A stretch of DNA of 64,000 nt from NCBI RefSeq assembly GCF_036884655.1, contig NC_088345.1, forward strand, positions 29,076,001 through 29,140,000, given 5' to 3'. Positions 35,065-46,021 of the stretch are shown here, piece after piece (position 1 is the first letter of the stretch; each line of letters starts with the position of its first letter). Made by a program: the position numbers and the translations under genes. The notes beneath the pieces are model-generated. The model was not told the DNA's origin, did not search any database, and saw only the letters and a program-made list of their open reading frames with translations. Source of the stretch: Musa acuminata AAA Group (lineage: Eukaryota; Streptophyta; Magnoliopsida; Zingiberales; Musaceae).

Positions 35065-36908
35065 AGGTTGTTCGTGCGAATGATTGGTTTTGAATTGCAT
35101 GTGTTGTCTTTAGGAAAAACTTTTGACGTCAAAATCATTGACGCAAAAGCGAGAAAGGGCAGCAACAGTTGCTGCCCTTGATCTGCATGCGTGCAGCGCA
35201 GCAGCAAGCGAGCAGCACAGGCGCTGCGTCTGCAGCAACCGGCCGGCGGCCTGCTTGTAGCAGGCTTGCGTCCGGCGGGGCTGGCAGCCCGCGGGCAGAG
35301 GCGCCTGTGGCCGCTTCTCCCATGGGGTGAGGCACCGCAGGGCAGCGGCGCCTGCCGTCGTTGCTCCTGTGGGCGAAACCCCCCCACAGGGGCGGTCGCC
35401 CGGCGAGACAACACCGCCCGCGGAGGCGGCGACGCCCGTAGGGGCACCAACCTGTAGGGGCCGCACCGCCTGCGAGTGTTGCCCCACCGGCAGAACCGCC
35501 TGCGGTGGCGCCCACCCGCAGCGGCACCGCCGCCAGCGGGCGTGCCGCTTGCAGGCGAGGCCAGTGCCCTCGCCCCGCCGCACAGGCCGCCGCCAGCAGG
35601 GTGGCCGCAACTGCAGTAGCAAAGGGGAGTAGGGCATTAGGTTTTTGGGCAAAAGACAGTTTTGCCCCTCGGAATTCGAGAAATTCCAATTTCTATCTCT
35701 TGCCTAAATTACGAATATACTCGTATGAATTCAAAAATTCCCTGTATGTCCCTGATTTCATAAAATACTAATTAATTAAAAGGTTTAGTTGATTATTATT
35801 TTTATCATTATCTAGTCGTCCTACATGATGATGATTAATTATATATGTGATGTATGATGTATGGACGGATGATCATGGACCGTGTGATGTGTGTACTTGT
35901 GATTATTATTATTGAGGTCTGCGAGCCTCCATTATATTTCTCGTTTATTGTTGGGCCTGCGTGCCTATGATTAAGTTGTAATCATATGAGGAGGCGTAGC
36001 GAGAGCGTGGATGTGATAGCGGGACCCACGAGACGGACGATCGTGATGCATGAAGATGCATCAAGATGTCGATAGAACCAACGAGGATGAGATGGACGAT
36101 CACAGGGCATGGAGATGCACCGTTGCACACATAGATATTGATGTGAGTGATTAGACCTACTAGATCGGGCCTAATCACATTAGGTTGTGGTCCATGATCA
36201 TCTGGTGTGATTGCTTATACACATACTAGATATTTATATACATTTGCATGTGATGTAGATATATATTAAATATGTATATATGTGACATGTCATATTAGGA
36301 GATCAAATCATAGAAACATCTCTCTCGATAATATTAAGTCGGTAAACGTGAGGCAATTAGATTGACCCACGTGGCCTTCTATCGTTATAAGTAGGAACCG
36401 ATTCCCGGTATAGGTTGAGTTGGTCGAGTCCCTCGAGACTCACCTATATCATGATTCGCTATCTTGCTTACGACATAGAGATGTCACCGGTGACCTGAGG
36501 GCATGGTATGCTTGGTCGAGTCCCTCGAGGGTATATCATCAAATCAGACTCATCTTGTAACGAAGGTATTGACTTAACCGAGTATCATGATTGGTCGAGT
36601 CCCTCGAGACCATGGTGATTCAGAGGCCGAACAGGACGGGAATCACAAGGAGTTGTGATCGGCAAGAGTTGCCTACCTTTTAGGCTTAGTATGATTGGTC
36701 GAGTCCCTCGAGGTTACATTAAGACGCTGAGTGGATCCTGATCCCCACTAAAAGTCTGCCGGAGACTTTCGTTTCATGTGCTAAGGGTGTCGCGTGACTC
36801 ATTAGTAAAATAGTGGGAACATATTAAGATAGAAGTTCATATCTTGATAGTTTATTTCTTACAAAATCTACATGTTATTCATTTCTGTTGTATTTTTATT
36901 TTTAAAAA
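35065..36908 (+). other. Long 5' leader of element H
   Basis: About 1.8 kb before gag. Bases 35160-35640 form a GC-rich island (repeats of GCCGC and CGCCTG words) inside AT-rich surroundings. Bases 35640-36400 are AT-rich with TATATATA runs. Four hairpin motifs follow at 36421-36712. ORFs in the GC island occur in several frames of both strands and look like composition effects. Confidence 0.75.
36421..36712 (+). repeat. Four leader copies of TGGTCGAGTCCCTCGAG (element H)
   Basis: Exact 17-base copies at 36421-36437, 36513-36529, 36592-36608 and 36696-36712, about 80-105 bases apart, each able to fold as a small stem-loop. The same four occur in G's leader, so they were part of the family ancestor. 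Confidence 0.9.
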
Positions 36909-37709
36909 ATATCACTTTCAAATCCCTTACGTGGCATACTTGATGTCAACCGCCTCACTGGTCCAATTTATATGGATTGGCTCTATAACTTGAGAATTGT
37001 TCTCATGGCGGAGAAAATCGTATACGTCCTTGATACTGTGATGCCTATGCTCGAAGAAGGGGCAAGCGAGGATGAGATCGCTCGCTACATGAAGTATATT
37101 GATGACTCCACTCTTGCTTAGTGCTATATGTTAGGCTCTATGACTCTTGAGTTACAGAGACAACATGAAAAGATGGATGCCATTTGCATTCTCCTACATG
37201 TCCGTAAATTGTTTGAGGAACAGGGAAGGACTCAGCGATATGAGATATCCAAGAGCCTCTTCTGCACTAGGATGACTGAGGGGACACCGGTTCAGAACCA
37301 TGTCCTAAAGATGATTGAGTGGATAGAAAAACTTACAGGTCTAGGAATGGTCCTAGAGGATAACTTATGTGTGGATATTGTGCTTTAGTCCCTACCATAT
37401 TCATTTTCACAGTTCATAATGAATTTTAATATGAACAAGCTTGAGGTGACTCTCCTAGAGCTCCTCAATATGTTGAGAGAGGCAGAGAGTACTATTAAGA
37501 AAGAGAAGCCAGTTCTCTATACTAGTGAGACCAGAAAGAAAAGGAAAGCAGAAAGGTCCCTTAAGAAGGGAAAGGGCAAGGGCAAACCAGGTAAAGCAAA
37601 GATTGCTAAGAAAGACCCAGCAAAGGACAAAGGTCAGTGCTTCCACTGTGGCAAAGATGGGCACTGGAAGAGGAACTACAAAGAGTACCTTGCAGAGAGG
37701 GCGAAATAG
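36909..37709 (+). pseudogene. Gag of element H, broken
   Basis: Homologous to the gag of G along its length. The start codon is ATA (36909-36911) where G has ATG. TAG stops at 37119-37121 and 37386-37388 replace CAG codons seen in G, and a third TAG is at 37707-37709. The lysine-rich linker and CCHC knuckle ([13 protein letters not shown]) are kept at about 37530-37676. No functional Gag can be made. Confidence 0.88.
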
Positions 37710-40120
37710 AAGCTTGGAGAAGCTTCAGGTACATTCATGATCAATCTCCAATTGTCAGATTTTTATTATAGTGCATTGGTATTGGATACCAGTATTACTT
37801 ATCACATCTACAATTTATTATAAATTCTAGCAAAGCCGAGGGGAGATTGGCAAGAGGAATATTGCATAAAGGTTTATTTATGCTAGACACTACTCCACAT
37901 ATCATGAATGTAAATGTGTCCAAGAGGAAACGAGATGAGATGAACAGTGCATACATGTGGCATTGTAGGCTAGGTCATATCCATGAAAAAAGGATTCAAA
38001 AGTTACTAAATGATGGATATCTAGATCCATTCAACTATGTGTCATATGCAACTTGCGAGCCTTGCCGTCGTGGAAACTGACCAACTCTCCATTTAGTGGA
38101 ACTGGAGAGAGAGCCACTGAGCTATTGGAACTCATACATAGTGATGTATGTGGACCCATATCAACTCATGCCATTGGTGGTTACTCCTACTTCATTACCT
38201 TTACTGATGATTTCTCAAGGTATAGATATGTATACTTAATGAAGTACAAGTCTGAGGCTTTTGAGAAATTTAAAGAGTATAAGAATAAGGTGGAGAACCA
38301 GACTGGAAAGAGTATCAAAACTCTTCGATCAGATCGAGGAGGTGAGTACTTAAGTACAGAGTTTACTCAATTCTTCAAGGACCATGAGATATTATCCCAA
38401 TGGACACCTCCTTATACACCTCAGCTCAATGGTGTCTCTAGAAGGAGGAATCATACGCTATTAGATATGGTACGGTCCATGATGAGTTTCGCTGACCTAC
38501 CCATCTTATTCTAGGGATATGCCCTAGAGACCGCAGCTTACTTTCTGAACAGAGTTCCAACTAAGTCGGTAGTGTCTACACCATATGAGATATGGAAAGG
38601 GAAGAAGCCTGATCTTAAGGTTGTTAAGATTTGGGGCTGCCCTGCCCACGTTAAAAGACACAACCCCGATAAGTTAGAATCAAGGACAGAGCGATGCAAA
38701 TTTGTGGGATACCCCAAGGAAACTTGTGTGGGTATTATTTCTATCATCTCGAAGACTAAAAGGTCTTTGTAGCTAAGAGAGCAGTGTTCCTTGAGAAGGA
38801 ACACATTCTTGATGGACATAGTGGGAGAATGATAGAGTTGAGCGAGGTTGGAGAACCAAGCTCAAGCACAAGTACCTATGTCAGGACCTGAGTCTGATGA
38901 GTTAACTGGCCAATAACTCCATTTTGGTCCTTCAACCATGGACCAAAATGCTTAAGCAGGAGTTTACGTAGTACACTCATCAGGCCCTTATAAGCTAATC
39001 ATACACATTGCCCACTTCCGATGTGGGACTAATGGGATGTTACAATATCCCCAACTCAATTAGCTTGACGTCCTCGTCAAGGCCCGACATAACCCAAATC
39101 GAACCCTAGCATAGTGCTAACTCAGTGGTGGCTCCACGCCGTGATGAGTTCTGACTCCATCCACGGGTAGCCCTTTCCTACTCGAGCCCTCTCACCCTGC
39201 CCAAATGCTAGGTTGGCTCTAATACCAAATGTCACGACCTGAGTCTGATAAGCTAACTAGCCAATAACTCCATTTTGGTCCTTCAACGACGGACCAAAAT
39301 GCTTAAGCAAGAGTTAACGTAGTACACTCATCAGGCCCTTATAAGCTAATCATACACATTGCCCACTTCCGATGTGGGACTAATGGGATGTTACAACCTA
39401 ATACATAAGTTTCAACTTTACGTAGGTCTGATAGAGTATCTCATCCTCCTAAGAGATATGTGAGACATATTAGAGGAGAGGATATTGAGGATATTGATCC
39501 TCAGACCTACAAGGAGGCTATTATGAGTATAGACTCTGAGAAGTGGCAAGAAGCCATGAATTCTGAGATGGATTCTATGTACTCCAACAAGGTTTGGAAC
39601 CTAGTTGATATGCCTGAAGGTATTGTACCCATCGGTTGCAAGTGGATCTTTAAGAAACAGATCGGAGTAGATGGAAAGGTAGAGACCTATAAAGTAATGC
39701 TAGTGGCTAAGTGGTATCGTCAAAGGCAAGGTGTTGACTACGACGAAACCTTCTCACCTGTAGCAATGCTAAATTCCATCAGAGTTCTATTGGCTATTGC
39801 AGCACACTATGATTATGAGATCTGGCAGATGGATGTGAAAATTGCATTCCTCAATGGGAACCTCGAGGAGAAGGTGTATATGATGCAACTTGAGGGATTC
39901 GTGTCCAAGAACAGCCCAGATAAGGTGTGTAGGTTGCTTAGATCCATTTATGGACTAAAGCAAGCTTCCCGAAGTTGGAACATAAGATTTGATGAGGCAA
40001 TCAGATCTTATGACTTCGTTAAGAACGAAGATGAGCCTTGTGTATACAGGAAGGTAAGTGGGAGCGCTATCACATTTTTGGTGTTATATGTGGATGACAT
40101 CCTGATCATTGGGAATGACA
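37710..40120 (+). pseudogene. Pol of element H, 5' part (protease to RT), broken
   Basis: A degraded protease region (about 37740-37850) leads into integrase (HCRLGHIHEKR; SDRGGEY at about 38330; NGVS at about 38431). A frameshift lies near 38080 and a TAG replaces TGG at 38512-38514. The TRIM at 38879-39395 interrupts the linker before reverse transcriptase. RT is open from 39460 (GCKWIFKKQ, LNGN, YGLKQASRSWN) to YVDD at 40087-40098. Twenty-two bases further on it is cut by the gypsy element Y at 40121. The rest resumes at 46022. Confidence 0.87.
38879..39395 (-). mobile_element. TRIM (517 bp) inserted in pol of element H
   Basis: Terminal direct repeats of 166 bp each (38879-39044 and 39230-39395) start TGTCA and end GATGTTACA on the plus strand. 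They are flanked by ACCTA on both sides (38874-38878 and 39396-39400). The 185-bp interior carries a tRNA-iMet primer site on the minus strand (39215-39227, TGGTATTAGAGCC) next to the right repeat and a purine-rich stretch next to the left one. It has no coding capacity. This is the plan of a terminal-repeat retrotransposon in miniature; I saw no 5S rRNA-like boxes that would make it Cassandra. Confidence 0.92.
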
Positions 40121-40558
40121 TGTTAGAACCTTTGCAGATTCTAAACTTGGGGTTGATCTCTTTAGGGGATCGGCCTCCTTGGAACTTTATAGGGGTTCCT
40201 CCCTCCAAGTTGCTGCTCAAAGGCTGCAGAAAAGATTCATCTATTGCTTGAGAAAAGAGGAGGAATACATGGCTATTTATAGGGCTTCTAAACCCTAACT
40301 CCTAATAGGACTCCTACTTAAGACTCTTATTTCTAACCAACTCCTAATAGGACTCCTACTCAAGACTCCTATTCCCTTACAACTCCTAATTCTTCTCTAA
40401 GAAAAAACCTCCTACATGAATGTCCCTCTCAATTAGGACTCTCCTAGCTAGAGTCCTAACAGAATGTCCCTCTTAATTAGGACTCTCCTAGCTAAAGTCC
40501 TAACAGTTTTACATGAATGTCCCTCTCAATTAGGACTCTCCTAGCTAGAGTCCTAACA
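40121..40558 (-). repeat. 3' LTR of gypsy element Y
   Basis: 438 bp, TGTTAGAACC to GTCCTAACA. It contains three copies of a TTAGGACTCTCCTAGCTA-type unit (about 40432-40555), the source of the repeated look of the LTR end. Confidence 0.92.
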
Positions 40559-40572
40559 AACCCGCCCTCTTC
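40559..40572 (-). promoter_or_regulatory. Polypurine tract of element Y
   Basis: The minus strand reads GAAGAGGGCGGGTT immediately before the 3' LTR. Confidence 0.75.
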
Positions 40573-40707
40573 AAATCAGCCTTGTCCTCGAGGCTGACGA
40601 TTCATGAATTTTGGGAATTTGATCTTTAAGTCATCATAGTTCTCCAAAGTGGCATCTTATGTTAGTAGGTTTGCCCACTGTATTAGCAATTCAGTAGTGG
40701 ATCGTCG

Positions 40708-42705
40708 TCATCGAGTCATAATCCGTCGATCAATAATGGCACTTGACTGAGTCTGAAGTCCTCCTTGGGTAGTCATATTTGGTGGGTGGCTTTGGGCTAT
40801 CTCCAAGCACCTATTTACAACTTCTGTCTGGCCGTCGGTTTGTGAGTGATATGCCATACTCCTTTTCAATTTAGTACTCTTATAGTGTAATTCTTTTGAG
40901 TCCCAATTGTAATGAGCTATGGAGCTTGGTGCTTCCTCCAGTTTTTTTATAATCTTACTAGTCTCTGAATCTTCCTGCCATTCCATCTTAATATCCTCAA
41001 GGAAGTCGCTGGTCGGAAGTGAAATGGCCAAAACTTCAGCTTGCTCGTGTAGCTGCGAAAGCGCATCTGCAAGAACATTCCCTTTCCCATTTTTGTAAGT
41101 TATTTCATTATCATATCCAAGAAGTTTTGTTACCCAGTTTTGCTGCTCAGGGGATGATATCTTTCGCTCCAAAAAGTACTTGAGGCTTTTATGGTCGGTT
41201 TTAATTTGAAATCGTCGACCAATCAAGTAGGGTCTCCACCTCGTTGCTGCGTGCACAATGGTGAGCATCTCCTTATCATATGTTGACTTATTTTGATGGG
41301 AGGGAGATAATGCCTTGCTAGTGTATGCGAGTGGTCGACCATCTTGCATGAGAATTGCTCCAATTCTGACTCCAGATGCGTCGGCCTCAATAAGGAAGGG
41401 TCGATTGAAATCTGGTAGTGTTAGCAACGGCGTCGTCGTCATGGCTGCCTTAAGTTTGTCGAAGGCAACGGAGGCTCTATCCGACCATTGGAAGACATCT
41501 TTTTTCAGAAAGGAAGTAAGTGGTGCACTGATCTGTCCATAGTTTTTCATGAACTTGCAGTAGTAGCCTGTTAAACCTAGAAAGTCATGTAGCAATTTTA
41601 TTTTCCTCGGGGTCAGCCAATTTTGCATTACTCCAATTTTGAAGGGGTCTACTGCCACACCTTCCTCTGATATGATATGCCCAAGATATTCCACCTTCTT
41701 TTGAAGAAAGCAAAAATTCATAGTGGTTATTGTGTGTTCAAAAGGTGGTTTTCGGTATGTCTTCTTCGCATACTCGTATTTGATGATACCCGGATCGAAG
41801 GTCCAGCTTTGTGAAGATTTGTACTCTCTTTCATCTTGCAACTCATCTACTACTGGAATAGGGTATTTATCCTTGATGGTTATGCCATTGAGAGTTCGGT
41901 AATCAACACATAATCGCCATATTCCATCCTTCTTTCATATGAGGAGCACCGGTGAAGAGTAGGGGCTACAACATGGCCGAATAACTCCTGTTTTGAGCAT
42001 CTCTTTTACAATCCTTTCTATTTCATCCTTCTGGAGATGTGGATACTGATATGGCTGAGCATTTGCTGGAGATTGGCCTGGAAGAATCGTTATACAATGA
42101 TCATGCCGACGGGTAAGAGGTTGGTTGCGTAGTTCGTCAAATATATCTGAAAATTTAGCAAGCAAAGGAAGTAGATTTGGATCTTCCAATTTTGTTGGCT
42201 CTCCCTTAGTTTGCTGCTCAAGTTGTACCAAAAAGCCACTGCATGCTTTATGCAAAACCTTCTTCATTTGTTGTGTGTAAATCATCGTTACATCGCCCCC
42301 ACGTTTCCCGTGCAGTATCACCTGTTTCTCCTTACTGTAAAATTTCATAATTAGTTTCATAAAATTCCAAGAAAAATCACCTAATGTTGTCCACCATTTA
42401 ATTCCAAGCATGGCCTCTTGATCATCAAGAGGGAGAAGGAAGAAATCTGTAATTATCTCTTGGTCCTGCGGCAATAGTTTCTCCTGCGAGCGCCTACGAT
42501 CACACTTCAAAATCCGTTTGTCGGTGACCTTAACATCAAACCTGCAACGATTCTCGATAGGTAATGCCATTCGGATAGCAACCTTACTGTTTAGGATATT
42601 ATTAGTGCTGCCCGTGTCGATGAAAATAGTGATCAGTTGTTGTTTGAGAAGGCCTCCAACTTTCATCATTTGCGGGTTTGAGTAACCGGCTAGTGCATGT
42701 ACCAT
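40708..42705 (-). pseudogene. Pol of element Y (protease, RT remnant, RNase H, integrase remnant)
   Basis: From 42705: an aspartic protease with FIDTGSTNNIL, then an RT start (SPYSSPVLLI) ended by a stop at 41935-41937 and continuing KKDGIWRLCVDYRTLN. The RT palm with its YxDD-type motif is missing: sequence jumps at about 41700-41720 to QKKVEYLGHIISEEG. RNase H follows (IEADASGVRIGAILMQ, TDHKSLKYFLE). The integrase zinc finger and DDE core are missing: the frame jumps at about 40855-40865 to AYHSQTDGQTEVVNRCLE. The 41841-40708 part is one open frame, which suggests that the integrase deletion kept the frame. Confidence 0.87.
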
Positions 42706-42762
42706 AACTTCGGTCGGTTGTGGCTCTTCTTCTGCATCTTCTTCTTCATGTTCAATGCTCTC

Positions 42763-43692
42763 TTATGGATGTTCAATGACCTCTTCTTCTATTAGTTCAA
42801 TGATAAAAAGTCTCCCTTTACTACAGCGATGCTCATGGCTCCACGGCTCGTCGCAATGCCAACATAACCCCTTCGCAGATCGCTCGTGAAGCTCTTCTCT
42901 TGTCAACCTTTTTGGTGCAGGGACTCGGTCAATAGTAGGGGGGGCTAAGGGCTTCAATATTACTGGTTGAGGAGTGACCCTAGTCCTTCGAGCTTCATGG
43001 TTCAATTGCTCCTCTTGATGTCGTGCGAAAGAGATGGCTGCCATAAGCGTGTACGGTTGTCGCGCTTTAACTTCTCCTCGGATCTCCGGCTTCAAGCCCT
43101 CAATAAAGGTCCTCAATAGCTGTTTTTGAGACCAATCAAGAGTTTGATTAGATAACCTTTCAAACCTGGTTTGGTACTCCTGAATGGTGGAGGTTTGTCG
43201 GATCTTTGCTAGTTGTCCGTCAATATTCTCGTAATCGGTTGGTCTGAAGCGGATCAGCAGTCCTTCTTTGAATTGTTGCCATGAAAGGACTCCATAAGTA
43301 TGTTCAAACCAGTCAAACCACTGTATAGCATCCCCTTCAAGATGTATAGCTGCAATTTTCACCATAGATGCATCCGCGGTTTTGTGGTACCGAAAATATC
43401 GCTCCGCGTGCAAGATCCAACCAATCGGGTCTCCTTCTTCCCATCTAGGGAAGTCCACCCTTATGCGTGGATAGTTGGGATCGATCATAGAGCCTCCCCT
43501 CCCTTGGAACTCATCTCTTTGGGCCTGGTGCGATTGGGCAAAGCTCTCTCCGTGATATGATTTTTTCGGGCTTAGTAGTCGGCCCAATCTGAGTTCGGTA
43601 AAGAGCGTCTGAATCTTATCCTCCATTCGTGCCTCCAGGGCTTCGAATTTAGCATCGATTGCCTCCTTAGATGCCATAGTATATGCCTCCAA
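42763..43692 (-). CDS. Gag of gypsy element Y, 309 aa
   Basis: Structural capsid protein of a Ty3/gypsy element. An N-terminal coiled coil (residues 8-45, KFEALEARMEDKIQTLFTEL) is followed by the retrotransposon Gag domain (about 75-235; FPRWEEGDPIGWILHAERYF, GDAIQWFDWFEHTYG) and a zinc-knuckle variant (CWHCDEPWSHEHRC, about 280-293). The start at 43692 (MEAYTMASKEA) may really be the second Met. The frame is intact, and protease begins just past its end. This is the only full-length ORF of element Y. Confidence 0.85.
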   Translation of the reverse strand: MEAYTMASKEAIDAKFEALEARMEDKIQTLFTELRLGRLLSPKKSYHGESFAQSHQAQRDEFQGRGGSMIDPNYPRIRVDFPRWEEGDPIGWILHAERYFRYHKTADASMVKIAAIHLEGDAIQWFDWFEHTYGVLSWQQFKEGLLIRFRPTDYENIDGQLAKIRQTSTIQEYQTRFERLSNQTLDWSQKQLLRTFIEGLKPEIRGEVKARQPYTLMAAISFARHQEEQLNHEARRTRVTPQPVILKPLAPPTIDRVPAPKRLTREELHERSAKGLCWHCDEPWSHEHRCSKGRLFIIELIEEEVIEHP

Positions 43693-44996
43693 ATCTATGA
43701 TGTTAAGATCTCTCTTTTGTTGTCAGGTTAAAGGTATGTATAGGTTGAGAGAAGTGATGGTCGAAAGGGTTGGTGGATCGGTGGATGTAGGCTACGATTT
43801 AGGCTTGTTTTGTGGCTGTTTTGGGTGCAGTTTGAGGGTGTGGTTTGGTGGAGTTTTAGGGCTGTGGATGAAAGTTTTGGATCTGTGGTAGATGGCAGCA
43901 AAGGTTTGAGAGAAATCAGTGGAAGTTGCAGCAAGTATGTGCTGTCTTGTAAGAGCAGAATTGTCGTCGAAGAAACAGTGGTTTCTCGACGTAATTTCCA
44001 CCAAAAACTTGAGAGAATTGAGGAGGGAATTGATAGCAAAATCACAGTTTATATGACAGCAAGGATGACTAATTTAATCAAGAAAATTTCGGCAGTATAA
44101 CAGCAAGGAAATTGGTGCAAGTTGCGATAGCAGAATTCTCGTCGAAAAATTTCAGCAGTTTACGATGAAAATTTATAGCAACACAAAAATCGGTTTTAGA
44201 GATGAATTCCTCAATTGATCAATCTTAGATGGAAGCCAAGATGATCTATAAAGTGTATAAGAAATTTCATTCAAAAAAGATTGCAAATAGATGGGTTAAG
44301 GCAATAATATGCGGCTGAAATTTTCTGCAGCATAGATTTTTAAGTATAGCAGATTGGACGTAAAAGATCATAAGTTTATATTGAGAATTTTTTGATGAAA
44401 CCAAATGTAAATCCACTATTAGGAAGTGTCAAAGCTATCATAAAAATTTTGTAGAGATTTGGATAGAAACAACGTAGTATCAAGATCAAACAATCAGTGC
44501 TATGCGGCTGAAATTTTACGGTGCAGATTTTCAAGTATAGCAGATTAGATGTAAAATATCAATGGTTTATATTGAGAATTTTTTGACAAAACCAAAGGGA
44601 AATCTGCTGTTAGGAAGTGTCAAAGATGTCATAAAATTTTGTGGAGATTTGGATAGAAAAAACATAGTAGCAAGATCAAATAGACGGTGCTATACGGTTG
44701 GAATTCTGCAATGTATCTTTCGTCGTAGAGATGAAAACTTTATGACGAAAAGTTTATGCAGCAATATAGGAATAATTTTTTTGGGATTTTCAAATAAAGA
44801 TAATTAAATTGCAGCAGTAGTAAGGTAGAAAACCAGAACCTATTGCAATTCACGGGGAGATCAAAGGATGATCCGTGGTGGTGGAGATGATGGCAGAATT
44901 CGGCGATGAACTTTTAAGCAATTGTGGGAATTGCTTTGGATGGTTGTAGAGGGTTGATGGATGGCTGTGGAAGGGCAGCGAGATGCCAAGAACGCT
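43693..44996 (-). other. 5' leader of gypsy element Y
   Basis: About 1.3 kb of untranslated sequence. It contains two full and one partial direct repeat of about 190 bp (44311-44503, 44504-44693 and the start of a third). No ORF is supported. Confidence 0.75.
44311..44720 (-). repeat. 190-bp tandem repeat in the gypsy leader
   Basis: GCGGCTGAAATTTT begins at 44311 and 44504, and a diverged third start (ACGGTTGGAATTCTGC) is at 44694. The units share TATATTGAGAATTTTTTGA and GGAAGTGTCAAAG words and are clearly diverged, so the array is old. Confidence 0.8.
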
Positions 44997-45008
44997 GCTC
45001 TAATACCA
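44997..45008 (-). promoter_or_regulatory. Primer binding site of element Y
   Basis: The minus strand reads TGGTATTAGAGC, two bases from the LTR. It is duplicated at 45570-45581 by the 573-bp duplication. Confidence 0.85.
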
Positions 45009-45010
45009 GG

Positions 45011-45448
45011 TGTTAGAACCCTTGCAGATTCTAAACTTGGGGTTGATCTCTTTAGGGGATCGGCCTCCTTGGAACTCTATAGGGGTTCCTCCCTCCAAGT
45101 TGCTGCTCAAAGGCTGCAGAAAAGATTCATTTATTGCTTGAGAAAAGAGGAGGAATACATGGCTATTTATAGGGCTTCTAAACCCTAACTCCTAATAGGA
45201 CTCCTACTTAAGACTCTTATTTCTAACCAACTCCTAATAGGACTCCTACTCAAGACTCCTATTCCCTTACAACTCCTAATTCTTCTCTAAGAAAAAACCT
45301 CCTACATGAATGTCCCTCTCAATTAGGACTCTCCTAGCTAGAGTCCTAACAGAATGTCCCTCTTAATTAGGACTCTCCTAGCTAAAGTCCTAACAGTTTT
45401 ACATGAATGTCCCTCTCAATTAGGACTCTCCTAGCTAGAGTCCTAACA
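45011..45448 (-). repeat. 5' LTR of gypsy element Y
   Basis: 438 bp, nearly identical to 40121-40558. The few differences seen (CCCTTGCAG/CCTTTGCAG, ACTCTATAGG/ACTTTATAGG) are C-to-T changes. Confidence 0.92.
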
Positions 45449-45583
45449 TGACATAGGAATGCTATCCACAGTAAAGGCTTGGTTATCTAGGCAATTGTGG
45501 GAATTGCTTTGGATGGTTGTAGAGGGTTGATGGATGGCTGTGGAAGGGCAGCGAGATGCCAAGAACGCTGCTCTAATACCAGG

Positions 45584-46021
45584 TGTTAGAACCCTTGCAG
45601 ATTCTAAACTTGGGGTTGATCTCTTTAGGGGATCGGCCTCCTTGGAACTCTATAGGGGTTCCTCCCTCCAAGTTGCTGCTCAAAGGCTGCAGAAAAGATT
45701 CATTTATTTCTTGAGAAAAGAGGAGAAATACATGGCTATTTATAGGGCTTCTAAACCCTAACTCCTAATAGGACTCCTACTTAAGACTCTTATTTCTAAC
45801 CAACTCCTAATAGGACTCCTACTCAAGACTCCTATTCCCTTACAACTCCTAATTCTTCTCTAAGAAAAAACCTCCTACATGAATGTCCCTCTCAATTAGG
45901 ACTCTCCTAGCTAGAGTCCTAACAGAATGTCCCTCTTAATTAGGACTCTCCTAGCTAAAGTCCTAACAGTTTTACATGAATGTCCCTCTCAATTAGGACT
46001 CTCCTAGCTAGAGTCCTAACA
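45584..46021 (-). repeat. Third LTR copy of element Y, from tandem duplication
   Basis: A copy of 45011-45448 with a primer site beside it but no element body. It arose by the 573-bp duplication, not by transposition. Confidence 0.9.

Larger units (their letters stand above)
40121..45448 (-). mobile_element. Element Y: Ty3/gypsy retrotransposon, internally deleted (5,328 bp)
   Basis: LTRs of 438 bp at 40121-40558 and 45011-45448 are flanked by TGACA (40116-40120 and 45449-45453). On the minus strand: LTR, primer site, 1.3-kb leader, gag (42763-43692), protease, RT, RNase H and a remnant of integrase, in gypsy order. The RT catalytic core and most of integrase are deleted, so the element is non-autonomous. 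It lies in the RT of H. Confidence 0.93.

Noticed and set aside
35110..35771. ORFs of up to 184 codons in the GC-rich leader of H, on both strands
   Set aside because: GC-rich low-complexity DNA keeps many frames open. The products are Ala/Arg/Pro-rich, unlike known proteins, and the G copy does not keep the frame.
39230..39395. TRIM as Cassandra with 5S rRNA promoter
   Set aside because: I looked for 5S A-box and C-box type sequences in the 166-bp repeats and did not see them.
44961..45188. 75-codon ORF repeated at 45534-45761
   Set aside because: It spans the primer site and LTR of the gypsy element on the wrong strand; the repetition comes from the 573-bp duplication.
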